DNA of 64,000 bases, from NCBI GenBank assembly GCA_016191165.1, contig JACPPF010000089.1, positions 1 to 64,000 of the forward strand. The letters are read 5' to 3'. The DNA comes from Planctomycetota bacterium (GTDB lineage Bacteria > Planctomycetota > Planctomycetia > Gemmatales > Gemmataceae). Of the stretch, positions 1 to 7,716 are shown piece by piece. Position numbers and translations under genes: made by a program. The notes beneath the pieces are model-generated. The model was given only the letters and a program-made list of their open reading frames with translations. It ran no database searches and had not been told where the DNA came from. The stretch's first letter is position 1; each line of letters begins with the position of its first letter.

Positions 1-55
1 CCCGAGCCTCGGTTTCGGTCAAGCTCGGTCCCAGCGATGTATCCAGCGCCGTAAT
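1..55 (-). CDS. Possible N-terminal fragment of a gene running off the left edge (ATT start)
   Basis: On the minus strand a full Shine-Dalgarno sequence AAGGAGG (positions 70-64) is followed after 8 bases by ATT at 55-53, which opens a frame that stays open to the window edge (ITALDTSLGPSLTETEAR). No ATG, GTG or TTG starts this frame after the ribosome site, and the TTG touching it meets a stop quickly. The 'SLGPSLTETEA' stretch loosely recalls N-termini of IS66-type transposases from memory, but this is weak. Only 18 codons are visible, so both coding status and product are uncertain. Confidence 0.3.
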   Translation of the reverse strand, partial: MTALDTSLGPSLTETEAR

Positions 56-168
56 GGGAGCAACCTCCTTGTGTCGTACAAGAAGTACCCAAAACGACGT
101 TTTTTTCAAAGATGAACTTCATACGGCTAAAGAGTTACGAAAATCGTATTACCAAAAAGGGGGCTCTC

Positions 169-1149
169 ATGCGAATGGTCAAAGTGTTTCTGCTCGGTTT
201 GGCGGCACTCGCGCTATGCTTCAGCGTGCAAGCCACCGGGCAAGACAAGGGCAAGAAGAAGCAGCCCAAGAAACAGGCCAACGTCTTCACCGACCCGGCC
301 AAGACGCCAATCGACTATAAAATCCAGGGCGAATACGCGGGAGGCATCCGAGCGGCACAGGTCGTCGCACGCGGCAACGGCAAGTTTGACGTTTACTTCT
401 TGAATGGCGGCCTGCCCGGCGCTGGCTGGGATCCCAAATCCAAGAAAATCAAAGTCGACGCCAAGCTTGACGCCGACAAAGGCGTCGCCCTCTTCAGCGG
501 CAGCGGCTTTCGCGTTGGCTTTATTGACGCCAACAAGAAAGTCCTCGTCGCTGAAACCGCCGATGGCAAGGGGGGCTTCGAACTGGCGCGCGTCGAACGC
601 AAAAGCCCAACCCTCGGCGCCAAACCGCCCGACGGCGCGATCATCCTCTTCGATGGCAAGAACGCCGACGCCTGGAAACCCGGCAAGATGGTCGGCGATC
701 TTCTCGGCGTACCCAACACCACCAAAAAATCGTTCACGAACTTCAAACTCCACATCGAATTCCGCACGCCGTTCCAGCCCACCGCCGGCGGACAGGGGCG
801 AGGCAACTCCGGCGTCTACGTTTGTGGCCGCGAGGTGCAGGTGCTCGATAGCTTTGGTTTGAAAGGCAACAACAACGAATGCGGCGGCCTCTACGGCCAG
901 CGCGCCCCGAACGTCAACATGTGCTTCCCGCCGCTCGTGTGGCAGACCTTTGAGATCGAGCACCGCGCCGGCAAGGTCGATCCGGACACGAAGAAGCAAG
1001 GCTCGCCGCGCATCACGGTCCACCACAACGGCGTCCTCGTTCACGACAACATCGAACTCAAGGGCGCATCCAGCAAGGGCAACATCAACCTGCAAAACCA
1101 CGGCAACCCAGTGGTTTATCGCAACGTGTGGCTGGTGGAGTTGAAGTGA
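169..1149 (+). CDS. Secreted DUF1080 (3-keto-disaccharide hydrolase-like) protein
   Basis: A 326-residue protein. The start chosen is the ATG of MRMVKVFLL, preceded by a purine-rich AAAAGGGGG; an upstream in-frame ATG at 112 would put a charged stretch before the signal peptide. Residues 1-24 form a signal peptide, followed by a Lys-rich linker. Residues about 45-145 form a beta-rich N-terminal region often seen in planctomycete members. From about 150 the DUF1080 concanavalin-like domain begins (ILFDGKNADAWKP) and includes the typical GNSGVYV and a C-terminal GNPVVYRNVWLVEL. Members are thought to bind or hydrolyse sugars outside the cytoplasm; the substrate is unknown here. A GC-rich hairpin follows the stop. 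Confidence 0.85.
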   Translation: MRMVKVFLLGLAALALCFSVQATGQDKGKKKQPKKQANVFTDPAKTPIDYKIQGEYAGGIRAAQVVARGNGKFDVYFLNGGLPGAGWDPKSKKIKVDAKLDADKGVALFSGSGFRVGFIDANKKVLVAETADGKGGFELARVERKSPTLGAKPPDGAIILFDGKNADAWKPGKMVGDLLGVPNTTKKSFTNFKLHIEFRTPFQPTAGGQGRGNSGVYVCGREVQVLDSFGLKGNNNECGGLYGQRAPNVNMCFPPLVWQTFEIEHRAGKVDPDTKKQGSPRITVHHNGVLVHDNIELKGASSKGNINLQNHGNPVVYRNVWLVELK

Positions 1150-1161
1150 AAAGCGGCCGAG

Positions 1162-1182
1162 CCCCCCCGCGTAAGCGGGGGG
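1162..1182 (+). terminator. GC hairpin just after the DUF1080 gene
   Basis: CCCCCCGC and GCGGGGGG pair around a GTAA loop, 13 bases after the stop codon. No T-run follows, so it is at best a partial terminator or a small repeat. Confidence 0.35.
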
Positions 1183-1243
1183 AGGACCCCGCGCAAAACC
1201 AGTAGATCTAGCGAGGTTTCCACCTCAGACCAAAGCAACCCAC

Positions 1244-1316
1244 GCATACTAGCCCGAAGCGTAAGCGAGGGATCGCTTGCAACGGAAAACCTCGCTAACG
1301 CTTCGGGCTAGTATGC
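1244..1316. repeat. Inverted repeat, 27-bp arms
   Basis: The arms 1244-1270 and 1290-1316 are inverted copies (GCATACTAGCCCGAAGCG...) with a single mismatch and a 19-bp loop. They lie between the convergent DUF1080 and DUF1501 genes. They could act as a bidirectional terminator, but the length and exactness look like a dispersed palindromic element. Confidence 0.8.
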
Positions 1317-1369
1317 AAACTTGACTCAATCGCCATGAGTTTCGCCATGAGTTTCGCGGTTCAAGAACA

Positions 1370-2728
1370 CTAGCGAAGCAACCCCGCCACCGCTTGCCCG
1401 TGCAGCGCCACGACCGGGCGGTCATCGCGCGTGCGCACGATCGTTTCGGGGTCGAGCCCCATGGCGGCGAGCAAGGTGGCGGCCAGGTCGGCGACTGTCA
1501 TCGGATCGCGCGTGATGGAAGACGCCGTCGCATCGGTCGCGCCATACACGATGCCACGCCGGGACAGACCGCCGGTGAGGATGCCGCTGAAACAGTTCGG
1601 ATAATGATCGCGCCCGTCCGGCGTCGCGCCAGCGGTGCTGAAGATCTGCCCCACCCGCGGCGTGCGGCCAAACTCGCCGCCCAGGTAGACGACCGTGTCA
1701 TCCAATAGGCCGCGCGCCAGCAAATCCTCTAAAAGTGCCGTATAAGCGAGATCGAGCCGGGGCAGCAATTCGTCGCGCAGCTTTTTGAAGTTGCTGTTGT
1801 GCGTGTCCCAGTCGTGATAGCCTTCGAGCGTGCAGTCGTGGACCGTGACGACGCGCGCCCCCGCCTCGATCAAGCGGCGGGCGAGCAGACAGCCCTGGCC
1901 AAAAGTCGTGCGGCCATAGCGATCGCGCACGGACGCCGGCTCGAGAGTGAGATTGAACGCCGACTGCGCGCGATTGCTCGCGATGAGGTCAAACGCTTGC
2001 TGTTGAAACTCATTCATCGCCGCTGGCGCCGCCTCCTTGCCGAGAGCACCAGGGTTCAGCGTCTGCAATAGAGCGCGGCGCTGGCGCAAGCGGTGGTTGC
2101 CCAGGTCGGGATGGCGCGCAAAGCCTTCGACGTGAAAGTCCGGCGCGGCCGGGTCCTGGACGATCACCATCGGATCGTAACCGCGCCCGAGCCAGCCGCC
2201 CGCCTGGCCTTGCGCGAGCGTGTTCTGATCGTTGATGCGATTGGGCAGCATCACGAACGGCGGCACCGCGGCGTCGCGCACCGGCGCCAGCCGCACCGCC
2301 AGCGAGCCCAGCGCCGGCGCATCGTTGGGCGTGGGCCGAAGCTGGGCGGTGTTGTCGTTTTGCGGATTCGTTCCCGTCAGCATCCAACAGGCCGCCGGTT
2401 GATGATTGCGGTTGACGTGATGCAGCGACCGGATGACGCTGAAATGCCGGGCCATCCGCGCCATGCGGGGCAACAACTCCACCATCTCAAGGCCGGGGAC
2501 CGTGGTCTGCGTGGGCTGAAACTCGCCGCGGAAGTCGCTCGGGGCATCGGGCTTCATGTCCCAGATGTCGATATGGCTCGGGCCCCCATAAAGGAACAGA
2601 AAGATCATCGACTTCGCCCGCGCGCGCCCGCCGGCGATCGCCTTCGCGTCAAGACGCAGTAACGACGGCAGCGACAGACCCAGGGCGCCGAGCGTGGTGG
2701 TTTTCAGGAACTGGCGGCGCGGCAGCAT
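1370..2728 (-). CDS. DUF1501 family protein with Tat signal
   Basis: A 452-residue protein. The N-terminus MLPRRQFLKTTTLGALGLSL is a twin-arginine export signal, so it is exported folded. DUF1501 proteins belong to the alkaline phosphatase/sulfatase-like superfamily. Visible family features are FLYGGPSHIDIWDMKPDAP near residue 45 and LGGEFGRTPRVG near residue 350, followed by the C-terminal HYPNCFSGILTGGL. Planctomycetes often pair DUF1501 genes with a PSD1 cytochrome gene, but this copy stands alone, convergent with the DUF1080 gene. The true reaction of the family is not established. Confidence 0.88.
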   Translation of the reverse strand: MLPRRQFLKTTTLGALGLSLPSLLRLDAKAIAGGRARAKSMIFLFLYGGPSHIDIWDMKPDAPSDFRGEFQPTQTTVPGLEMVELLPRMARMARHFSVIRSLHHVNRNHQPAACWMLTGTNPQNDNTAQLRPTPNDAPALGSLAVRLAPVRDAAVPPFVMLPNRINDQNTLAQGQAGGWLGRGYDPMVIVQDPAAPDFHVEGFARHPDLGNHRLRQRRALLQTLNPGALGKEAAPAAMNEFQQQAFDLIASNRAQSAFNLTLEPASVRDRYGRTTFGQGCLLARRLIEAGARVVTVHDCTLEGYHDWDTHNSNFKKLRDELLPRLDLAYTALLEDLLARGLLDDTVVYLGGEFGRTPRVGQIFSTAGATPDGRDHYPNCFSGILTGGLSRRGIVYGATDATASSITRDPMTVADLAATLLAAMGLDPETIVRTRDDRPVVALHGQAVAGLLR

Positions 2729-2957
2729 GATGCGATTATTTTACCAACAGCGATGAAGGCACGCGAATGGTTTTTTTCGCCTCGCTCGCTCAATTCCTCC
2801 TGGAGGCTACCTCCAACCACTCGAAGGCACTCAGTTCGTCCTGCTCCGGGCGGCAGTAGGAAAGATAGCCGCCGCAAAATCCCGAAATGGCGGGGAATTG
2901 TAAACGATTTTCCTTACAATGGCTCCGGTTTTCAGATTCCTGGAAATGAGGTCGCCG

Positions 2958-5051
2958 ATGGGCCAGCGATTTTTCGTATTCGTCATGGTGTTGTTTTTGG
3001 GCTTGGGCGCCTCCGTCTCGGGGCAGGAGGTTCGCTGGTGGGACCAGGAAGTCGAACACGCGCTCAAGCAATCCGGGTCCAATCGCCCGGAACTTGAGAA
3101 AGCACTCCACCAGGCGCCGCGACCGCAGCGCCCGGGCATTGCCTTTCTGATCGCGAACATGCCCGCCAAGGATTTGACTGCTCTCAAGGCCGACTTCCTC
3201 TTGAAGAATCTCGATCTCGCCTATCAAGCGCGGGCCAAGATGCCCTGGAGTAAGGATGTCCCCCAGGCGCTTTTTCTCAACGACGTGCTTCCCTACGCCA
3301 GCGTCACGGAAACGCGCGAGGCGTGGCGGCAAGCCATGATGGCGCGCTGCCTGCCGATGGTGAAGGACTGCAAGTCGATCACCGAGGCCGCTCAGGCCCT
3401 GAACGCGGGGTTGTTCGCCAAGGTCCAGGTGCGCTATTCCACCAAGCGCCATCGGCCTGATCAAAGCCCGGGCGAGAGCATCAAGATCGGCATGGCGAGC
3501 TGCACGGGCCTGTCGATTCTGCTGGTGGATGCTTGCCGCAGCGTCGGCATTCCGGCGCGCGTTGTCGGAATTCCGAAGTGGGCGCACAAGCCGGGCAATC
3601 ATACCTGGGTCGAAATCTGGGACGGCGCCTGGCGCTTCACCGGCGCGTGCGAACATGACAAGAACGGACTCAACCGCGCCTGGTTCGCCGGTGAGGCGAA
3701 GCTGGCGAAGAAGGACTCCATCGAAAGCGCGATCTATGCCGCCAGCTTCAAACGCACCACGACGCGGTTTCCCCTTCCGTGGGCGCCGCGGACCACCGAG
3801 GTCTTCGCCGAAAACGTTACCGACCGATACACCGGCGCCACGCAAAAGCCCGATAGGGTCCCCACGGGAAAGTCCCTCTCCAACGAGCAGCGCACGCGCG
3901 TCTTCGAGGCGGCCCGCGATTTCTTCGACAACAACAAAAAACTCGATACGAATCTCGATGAGGTCTTGCGCCTCAACGAGGACGCCGTCCGGCAAGCCGT
4001 CTGGCAGGCTTACGCCGGGTCGAAGCGGCACGCTGATCTCAAGGCCGACTTCGCCAAGAAACAGGTCAAGACCGAAAATCGTCTCAGCCCGTATTCGGTC
4101 AAACACGTCGGCAAGAGGCCAAAGGCTGGCTGGCCCTTATTCATTGCGATGCACGGCGGCGGCGGGGTTCCCAAAAAGTTCAACGATAGCCAGTGGAACG
4201 TCATGAAGATCTATTACCGCGATCAGCCCTCGGTCGAGGGATATACCTACGTCGCGCTGCGGGCGCCCAACGATGTCTGGAATGGCTTCTACGACGACCC
4301 GATGTGCCCGCTCATCATCAACCTCATCCGCCAGTTCACGCTATTTGGCGACGTCGATCCCAACAAGGTCTTCATCATGGGCTATTCGCACGGCGGCTAC
4401 GGAGCGTTCTTCATCGGGCCGAAGATTCCGGATCGCTTCGCCGCCATCCACGCCAGCGCCGCCGCCCAGACGCCTGGCACCATCTCCGCGAAGAGTCTGC
4501 GCAATACGCGCTTCACGTTCATGATCGGCGAAAACGACAACGCCTACGGCCGCCGGGCTGGATGTCAGCAATTCGCCAAGCTGATCGAGGAGTTGCGCAA
4601 AGCGAACCCGGGCGACTATCCGGTGGAGATGGAGTTCAAGAAGGGCCTGGGCCACGGCGGGTTGCCCGACCGCGACAAGATCAAGGAGATGTACCGCTTT
4701 GAACGCAACGCCGTGCCCAGGCGCCTGACCTGGGAGCCGACCGATCCGTTCCTCAAGGACTTCTTTTGGCTCACCGTTGCGAAACCGGCCCGCGGTCAGA
4801 CGATCGACGTGAAGGTCGCCGGCAACGACATTCGCATCGCCGCGGAAAAAGTGGAACAGCTGTCGTTGTGGCTCGATCACCGCCTGGTGAAAACGAACCG
4901 GCCGTTGAAGCTCACCGTCAACGGCACGACGACTTCGCACAAGTTGACGCCGGCGCTGGCCACGCTCTGCGAATCGCTTGTGCGGCGAGGCGACATCCAC
5001 CTGGCGGCGAGCTGTCGGGTGGACGTGAATCCGGAGCCTGGGAAAAAATGA
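2958..5051 (+). CDS. Secreted transglutaminase-like / alpha-beta hydrolase fusion
   Basis: A 697-residue protein; ATG 2958 gives a clean signal peptide (MGQRFFVFVMVLFLGLGASV) and follows GAAATGAGG. The first half holds a transglutaminase-like core: Cys in ASCTGLSILLVDACRS, His in GNHTWVEIWDG and an acidic position near ACEHDKNG. The second half (from about residue 390) is an esterase/PHB-depolymerase-like hydrolase with oxyanion-type AMHGGGG, nucleophile elbow GYSHGGYGAFF, acid GENDNAYG and His in GLGHGGLPDR. A beta-rich tail of about 90 residues follows. Both active sites look complete. It may cut or rearrange peptide and ester bonds in the periplasm; substrates are unknown. A long palindrome begins 5 bases after the stop. 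Confidence 0.85.
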   Translation: MGQRFFVFVMVLFLGLGASVSGQEVRWWDQEVEHALKQSGSNRPELEKALHQAPRPQRPGIAFLIANMPAKDLTALKADFLLKNLDLAYQARAKMPWSKDVPQALFLNDVLPYASVTETREAWRQAMMARCLPMVKDCKSITEAAQALNAGLFAKVQVRYSTKRHRPDQSPGESIKIGMASCTGLSILLVDACRSVGIPARVVGIPKWAHKPGNHTWVEIWDGAWRFTGACEHDKNGLNRAWFAGEAKLAKKDSIESAIYAASFKRTTTRFPLPWAPRTTEVFAENVTDRYTGATQKPDRVPTGKSLSNEQRTRVFEAARDFFDNNKKLDTNLDEVLRLNEDAVRQAVWQAYAGSKRHADLKADFAKKQVKTENRLSPYSVKHVGKRPKAGWPLFIAMHGGGGVPKKFNDSQWNVMKIYYRDQPSVEGYTYVALRAPNDVWNGFYDDPMCPLIINLIRQFTLFGDVDPNKVFIMGYSHGGYGAFFIGPKIPDRFAAIHASAAAQTPGTISAKSLRNTRFTFMIGENDNAYGRRAGCQQFAKLIEELRKANPGDYPVEMEFKKGLGHGGLPDRDKIKEMYRFERNAVPRRLTWEPTDPFLKDFFWLTVAKPARGQTIDVKVAGNDIRIAAEKVEQLSLWLDHRLVKTNRPLKLTVNGTTTSHKLTPALATLCESLVRRGDIHLAASCRVDVNPEPGKK

Positions 5052-5056
5052 AAGCC

Positions 5057-5116
5057 AACGAGCCGCGACCGTGAGGGAGCGGAAATGACAACGCTCCCTC
5101 ACGGTCGCGGCTCGTT
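5057..5116. repeat. Palindromic repeat, family 'GCGACCGTCAGGGAGCG', copy 1
   Basis: Perfect 25-bp arms at 5057-5081 and 5092-5116 around a 10-bp loop. The core GCGACCGTGAGGGAGCG recurs with small changes at 40493, 52830 and 61361. It sits directly behind the preceding stop codon and could also stop transcription, although no T-tract follows. Confidence 0.85.
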
Positions 5117-5316
5117 TACGAGATTGTCGCCGCCGCATTTTGCGATTTTGCGCTTGCTTTTCGCGCGCCTTCGCGATGAAATAGCTCTTATGCTTTGATC
5201 GCCTCGTACCCCCCTGCCGATTTTCGGGTCTTGCCGCGCTTCCTACTAACCTTGACTGACCCCTGGCAACGTGTAACCATACATAGCAGCCCCCGTGTCT
5301 CTTGAGGAATGAACTC

Positions 5317-6378
5317 GTGCGATTCGTGCGGCCCGTTTTTGTTTTGTGCTCGCTGGTTCTGTTCGCATTCACCGGGTGCAAGCCGGACGATGAGATCAGG
5401 GTGCGCGAGGTCACGCATCCGGATCGGGAGCATCTGCGATTGCGCGTGGCCGTGGTCAAGCGTGCGCCGGATGTCTGGTTCTTCCGCATCTCCGGGCCGA
5501 CGGAAGCGGTTCAGGCGCACGAGAAGGAATTCGAGAAGCTGGTCGCATCGGCGCGCTTCGATGACAAGAAGGATCCGCCGCTGGCCGTGACCGATCCCAA
5601 GGGCTGGAAAAAGGACCCCGCCGGACCGCATGGCGGAATGCGTTTCGCGAATTACCGCATCGAGGCGAAGCCGAAGGAAATCGAGGTGACCATCACGAAG
5701 CTGGCAGCCGACGGATTCGAGTTGTTGCCCAATATGCGCCGCTGGGAAAAACAAGTCAACCTGCCGAGGACGGAGGATGCCGACGAGCTGGAGCGAAAAA
5801 TCAAGCGTGAAAAGCTCGGCGCCCAGGATCAGGAAGTGGTCTGGGTGAGCCTCGATGGCGACGGCGTTCACACGCCCAGCAGGCCGGTGGAATTGCTGGC
5901 GGCCAACGACAAGAAATTCCGACCCGGGATCGGGCTGCCCAAGGCCAACCGGGGGAGCGGCTTGCCGTTCACGTTCACGGCGCCAAAGGACTGGGTGCGG
6001 AAGCCGCCGCGGCAGTTTGTGCTTGACGCCTATGAGATCGCCGAGGGCGGGCAGAAGGCCGAGGTGACCCTGAGTTCCGCCGGCGGCTCGATCGGGGGCA
6101 ACATCAACCGCTGGCGCGCTGAGCAGGTCGGCTTGCCCCGGCTTGACGATCGCGAAGCGGAACGCTCCGCGGTCGTGAAGCTGGTGGCGGGAGTGAAGGC
6201 CTACTACGTCGATCTCGCCCGCCCCGGCGCCGCCCAGAGCAAGCGTATCCTGGGCGTCATCATCCCGGCCGGGCAGACCAGCTGGTTCGTAAAAATGACC
6301 GGCCCCCACGACCTGGTGGGCCAGCACAAGAACGCCTTTGAGTTCTTTGTCGATTCATTCAAAAAAGCCGCCAGATAG
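5317..6378 (+). CDS. Putative lipoprotein of unknown function upstream of the cytochrome c assembly genes
   Basis: With the GTG at 5317 the product is 353 residues; GAGG lies 9 bases upstream. A TTG at 5302 in the same frame is the alternative. The N-terminus MRFVRPVFVLCSLVLFAFTGC is a lipoprotein signal with lipobox FTGC, so the mature protein should be tethered by Cys. The rest consists of two similar beta-type segments (WFFRISGPTEAVQAHEKEF near 60 and WFVKMTGPHDLVGQHKNAF near the end) suggesting an internal duplication. ResB starts 13 bases downstream, so it is probably co-transcribed with ResB and CcsA, but no cytochrome-assembly motif is visible in it. Confidence 0.8.
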   Translation: MRFVRPVFVLCSLVLFAFTGCKPDDEIRVREVTHPDREHLRLRVAVVKRAPDVWFFRISGPTEAVQAHEKEFEKLVASARFDDKKDPPLAVTDPKGWKKDPAGPHGGMRFANYRIEAKPKEIEVTITKLAADGFELLPNMRRWEKQVNLPRTEDADELERKIKREKLGAQDQEVVWVSLDGDGVHTPSRPVELLAANDKKFRPGIGLPKANRGSGLPFTFTAPKDWVRKPPRQFVLDAYEIAEGGQKAEVTLSSAGGSIGGNINRWRAEQVGLPRLDDREAERSAVVKLVAGVKAYYVDLARPGAAQSKRILGVIIPAGQTSWFVKMTGPHDLVGQHKNAFEFFVDSFKKAAR

Positions 6379-6390
6379 GTAAGAATACTC

Positions 6391-7716
6391 ATGGACCACA
6401 CAGCCATACAGCCGGGCGTGCCCGCGGCGAAGGTCGCCGAGACGGCCATTCAGGACGGGGCGCCCCCCGGCAGTCCGCTGCACCCGGATGCGCACGCCTC
6501 GCCGCGGCGCGCGCCCAGGCATCCCATCGTCCAGGCGCTGATGCTCCTGGCCGATCTGCGCCTCACCGTCGTACTTTTTGCGCTGGCGATGCTCATCGTC
6601 TTCTGGGGCACGCTGGCGCAGACCGATGCCGGGGTCTGGACGGTTGTGAATAAATATTTCCGCTGCGCCTTTGTCTGGGTGCCGCTGAAGGTCGTCTGCT
6701 TCAACGCGATCGACAACACCGTCGATGCGATCCCGTTCCCGGGCGGCTGGCTGATCGGCGGCGTCATGCTCGTCAACCTGCTCGCCGCCCATGCGATGCG
6801 CTTCAAGCTCACGTGGAACCGCTCGGGTATCTTTTTGATTCATGCCGGCCTGATCGTCATGATGCTCGGCGAAGTCATCACGGGCACCTACCAGATCGAA
6901 GGACAGATGGTCATCCGCGAAGGCCAAAGTTCCAATACGGTCATTCACCCGGGACAAACCGAACTGGCGATCATCCAGCGCGACAAGGACGATGTGGCCA
7001 AGGATCACGTCGTCACCATTCCCGCTCGCATGCTTCAAACGCCAGGGGCGACCATCGAAGACAGCCAGGTGCCGTTCATCATCGAAGTCGTCGAGTACAT
7101 GGTCAACCACAAGTTGAAATTCAATCGCCGCCCCGGCAAGGATCAACGCGGCCTCGCCCGGGAATTCGAGGCGCTGCCACAACCCGAGGTCAGCGGCGTC
7201 GATCCCAACCAGAAATTCGATCTCCCCGCCATGTACGTGAAGTTGTCCACGCCCGAAGGTAAAAAGCTCGGCACCTGGCTGTTCTCGAGCGATCTGGGCG
7301 ACAGCCAGTGGATCACGATCAAGGACAAACAATACCAGGTCCGGCTGCGCTTCAAGGAGTTGGCCCGCCCGTACACGTTCCACCTGAAGAAATTCACCCA
7401 CGATGTCTTTCCGGGAACGAACACGCCCAAGGACTTCCACAGCTACATCCGCCTGATCGACACCAAAAACGGCGTCGATCGCGACGATGTCGAAATCTAC
7501 ATGAACGCGCCGCTTTACTATGAAGGCGAGACATTCTATCAGTCGTCCTGGACCACCGACCCGATCACCCACAAGGCGAACGGGACCGTCTTGCAGGTCG
7601 TCCGCAATCCCGGCTGGCTGATGCCGTACATCTCGTGCGCCATCGTCGGCATCGGCATGTTGATCCACTTTGGGCACACCCTGTACCGCTTCGTGGATCG
7701 GAGGATGGTGCGATGA
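6391..7716 (+). CDS. resB: ResB/Ccs1-like cytochrome c biogenesis protein
   Basis: A 441-residue membrane protein. Transmembrane segments are visible near residues 58-75 (LTVVLFALAMLIVFWGTLAQ), 115-130, 145-160 and at the C-terminus (WLMPYISCAIVGIGMLIHFGHTLYRF), with a large extracytoplasmic domain in between. This is the layout of ResB (Ccs1), which works with CcsA in System II to deliver haem to apocytochrome c on the outer face of the membrane. The His in the last segment (MLIHFGH) fits the expected haem ligand. Its stop overlaps the start of the next gene as ATGA, supporting translational coupling with CcsA. Confidence 0.88.
   Translation: MDHTAIQPGVPAAKVAETAIQDGAPPGSPLHPDAHASPRRAPRHPIVQALMLLADLRLTVVLFALAMLIVFWGTLAQTDAGVWTVVNKYFRCAFVWVPLKVVCFNAIDNTVDAIPFPGGWLIGGVMLVNLLAAHAMRFKLTWNRSGIFLIHAGLIVMMLGEVITGTYQIEGQMVIREGQSSNTVIHPGQTELAIIQRDKDDVAKDHVVTIPARMLQTPGATIEDSQVPFIIEVVEYMVNHKLKFNRRPGKDQRGLAREFEALPQPEVSGVDPNQKFDLPAMYVKLSTPEGKKLGTWLFSSDLGDSQWITIKDKQYQVRLRFKELARPYTFHLKKFTHDVFPGTNTPKDFHSYIRLIDTKNGVDRDDVEIYMNAPLYYEGETFYQSSWTTDPITHKANGTVLQVVRNPGWLMPYISCAIVGIGMLIHFGHTLYRFVDRRMVR

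Noticed and set aside
1162-1182. Classical rho-independent terminators behind genes
   Set aside because: Hairpins are frequent but none I examined is followed by a clear T-run on the coding strand, so they are described as repeats or weak candidates only.
2790-4106. Long open frame antisense to the transglutaminase-esterase gene
   Set aside because: High GC content keeps antisense frames open. The frame lacks family features and a ribosome site, while the plus strand encodes complete motifs. The same applies to the long antisense frames at 5188-6327, 6355-7677, 14762-16768, 22040-23446, 29779-31008 and 48428-50989.
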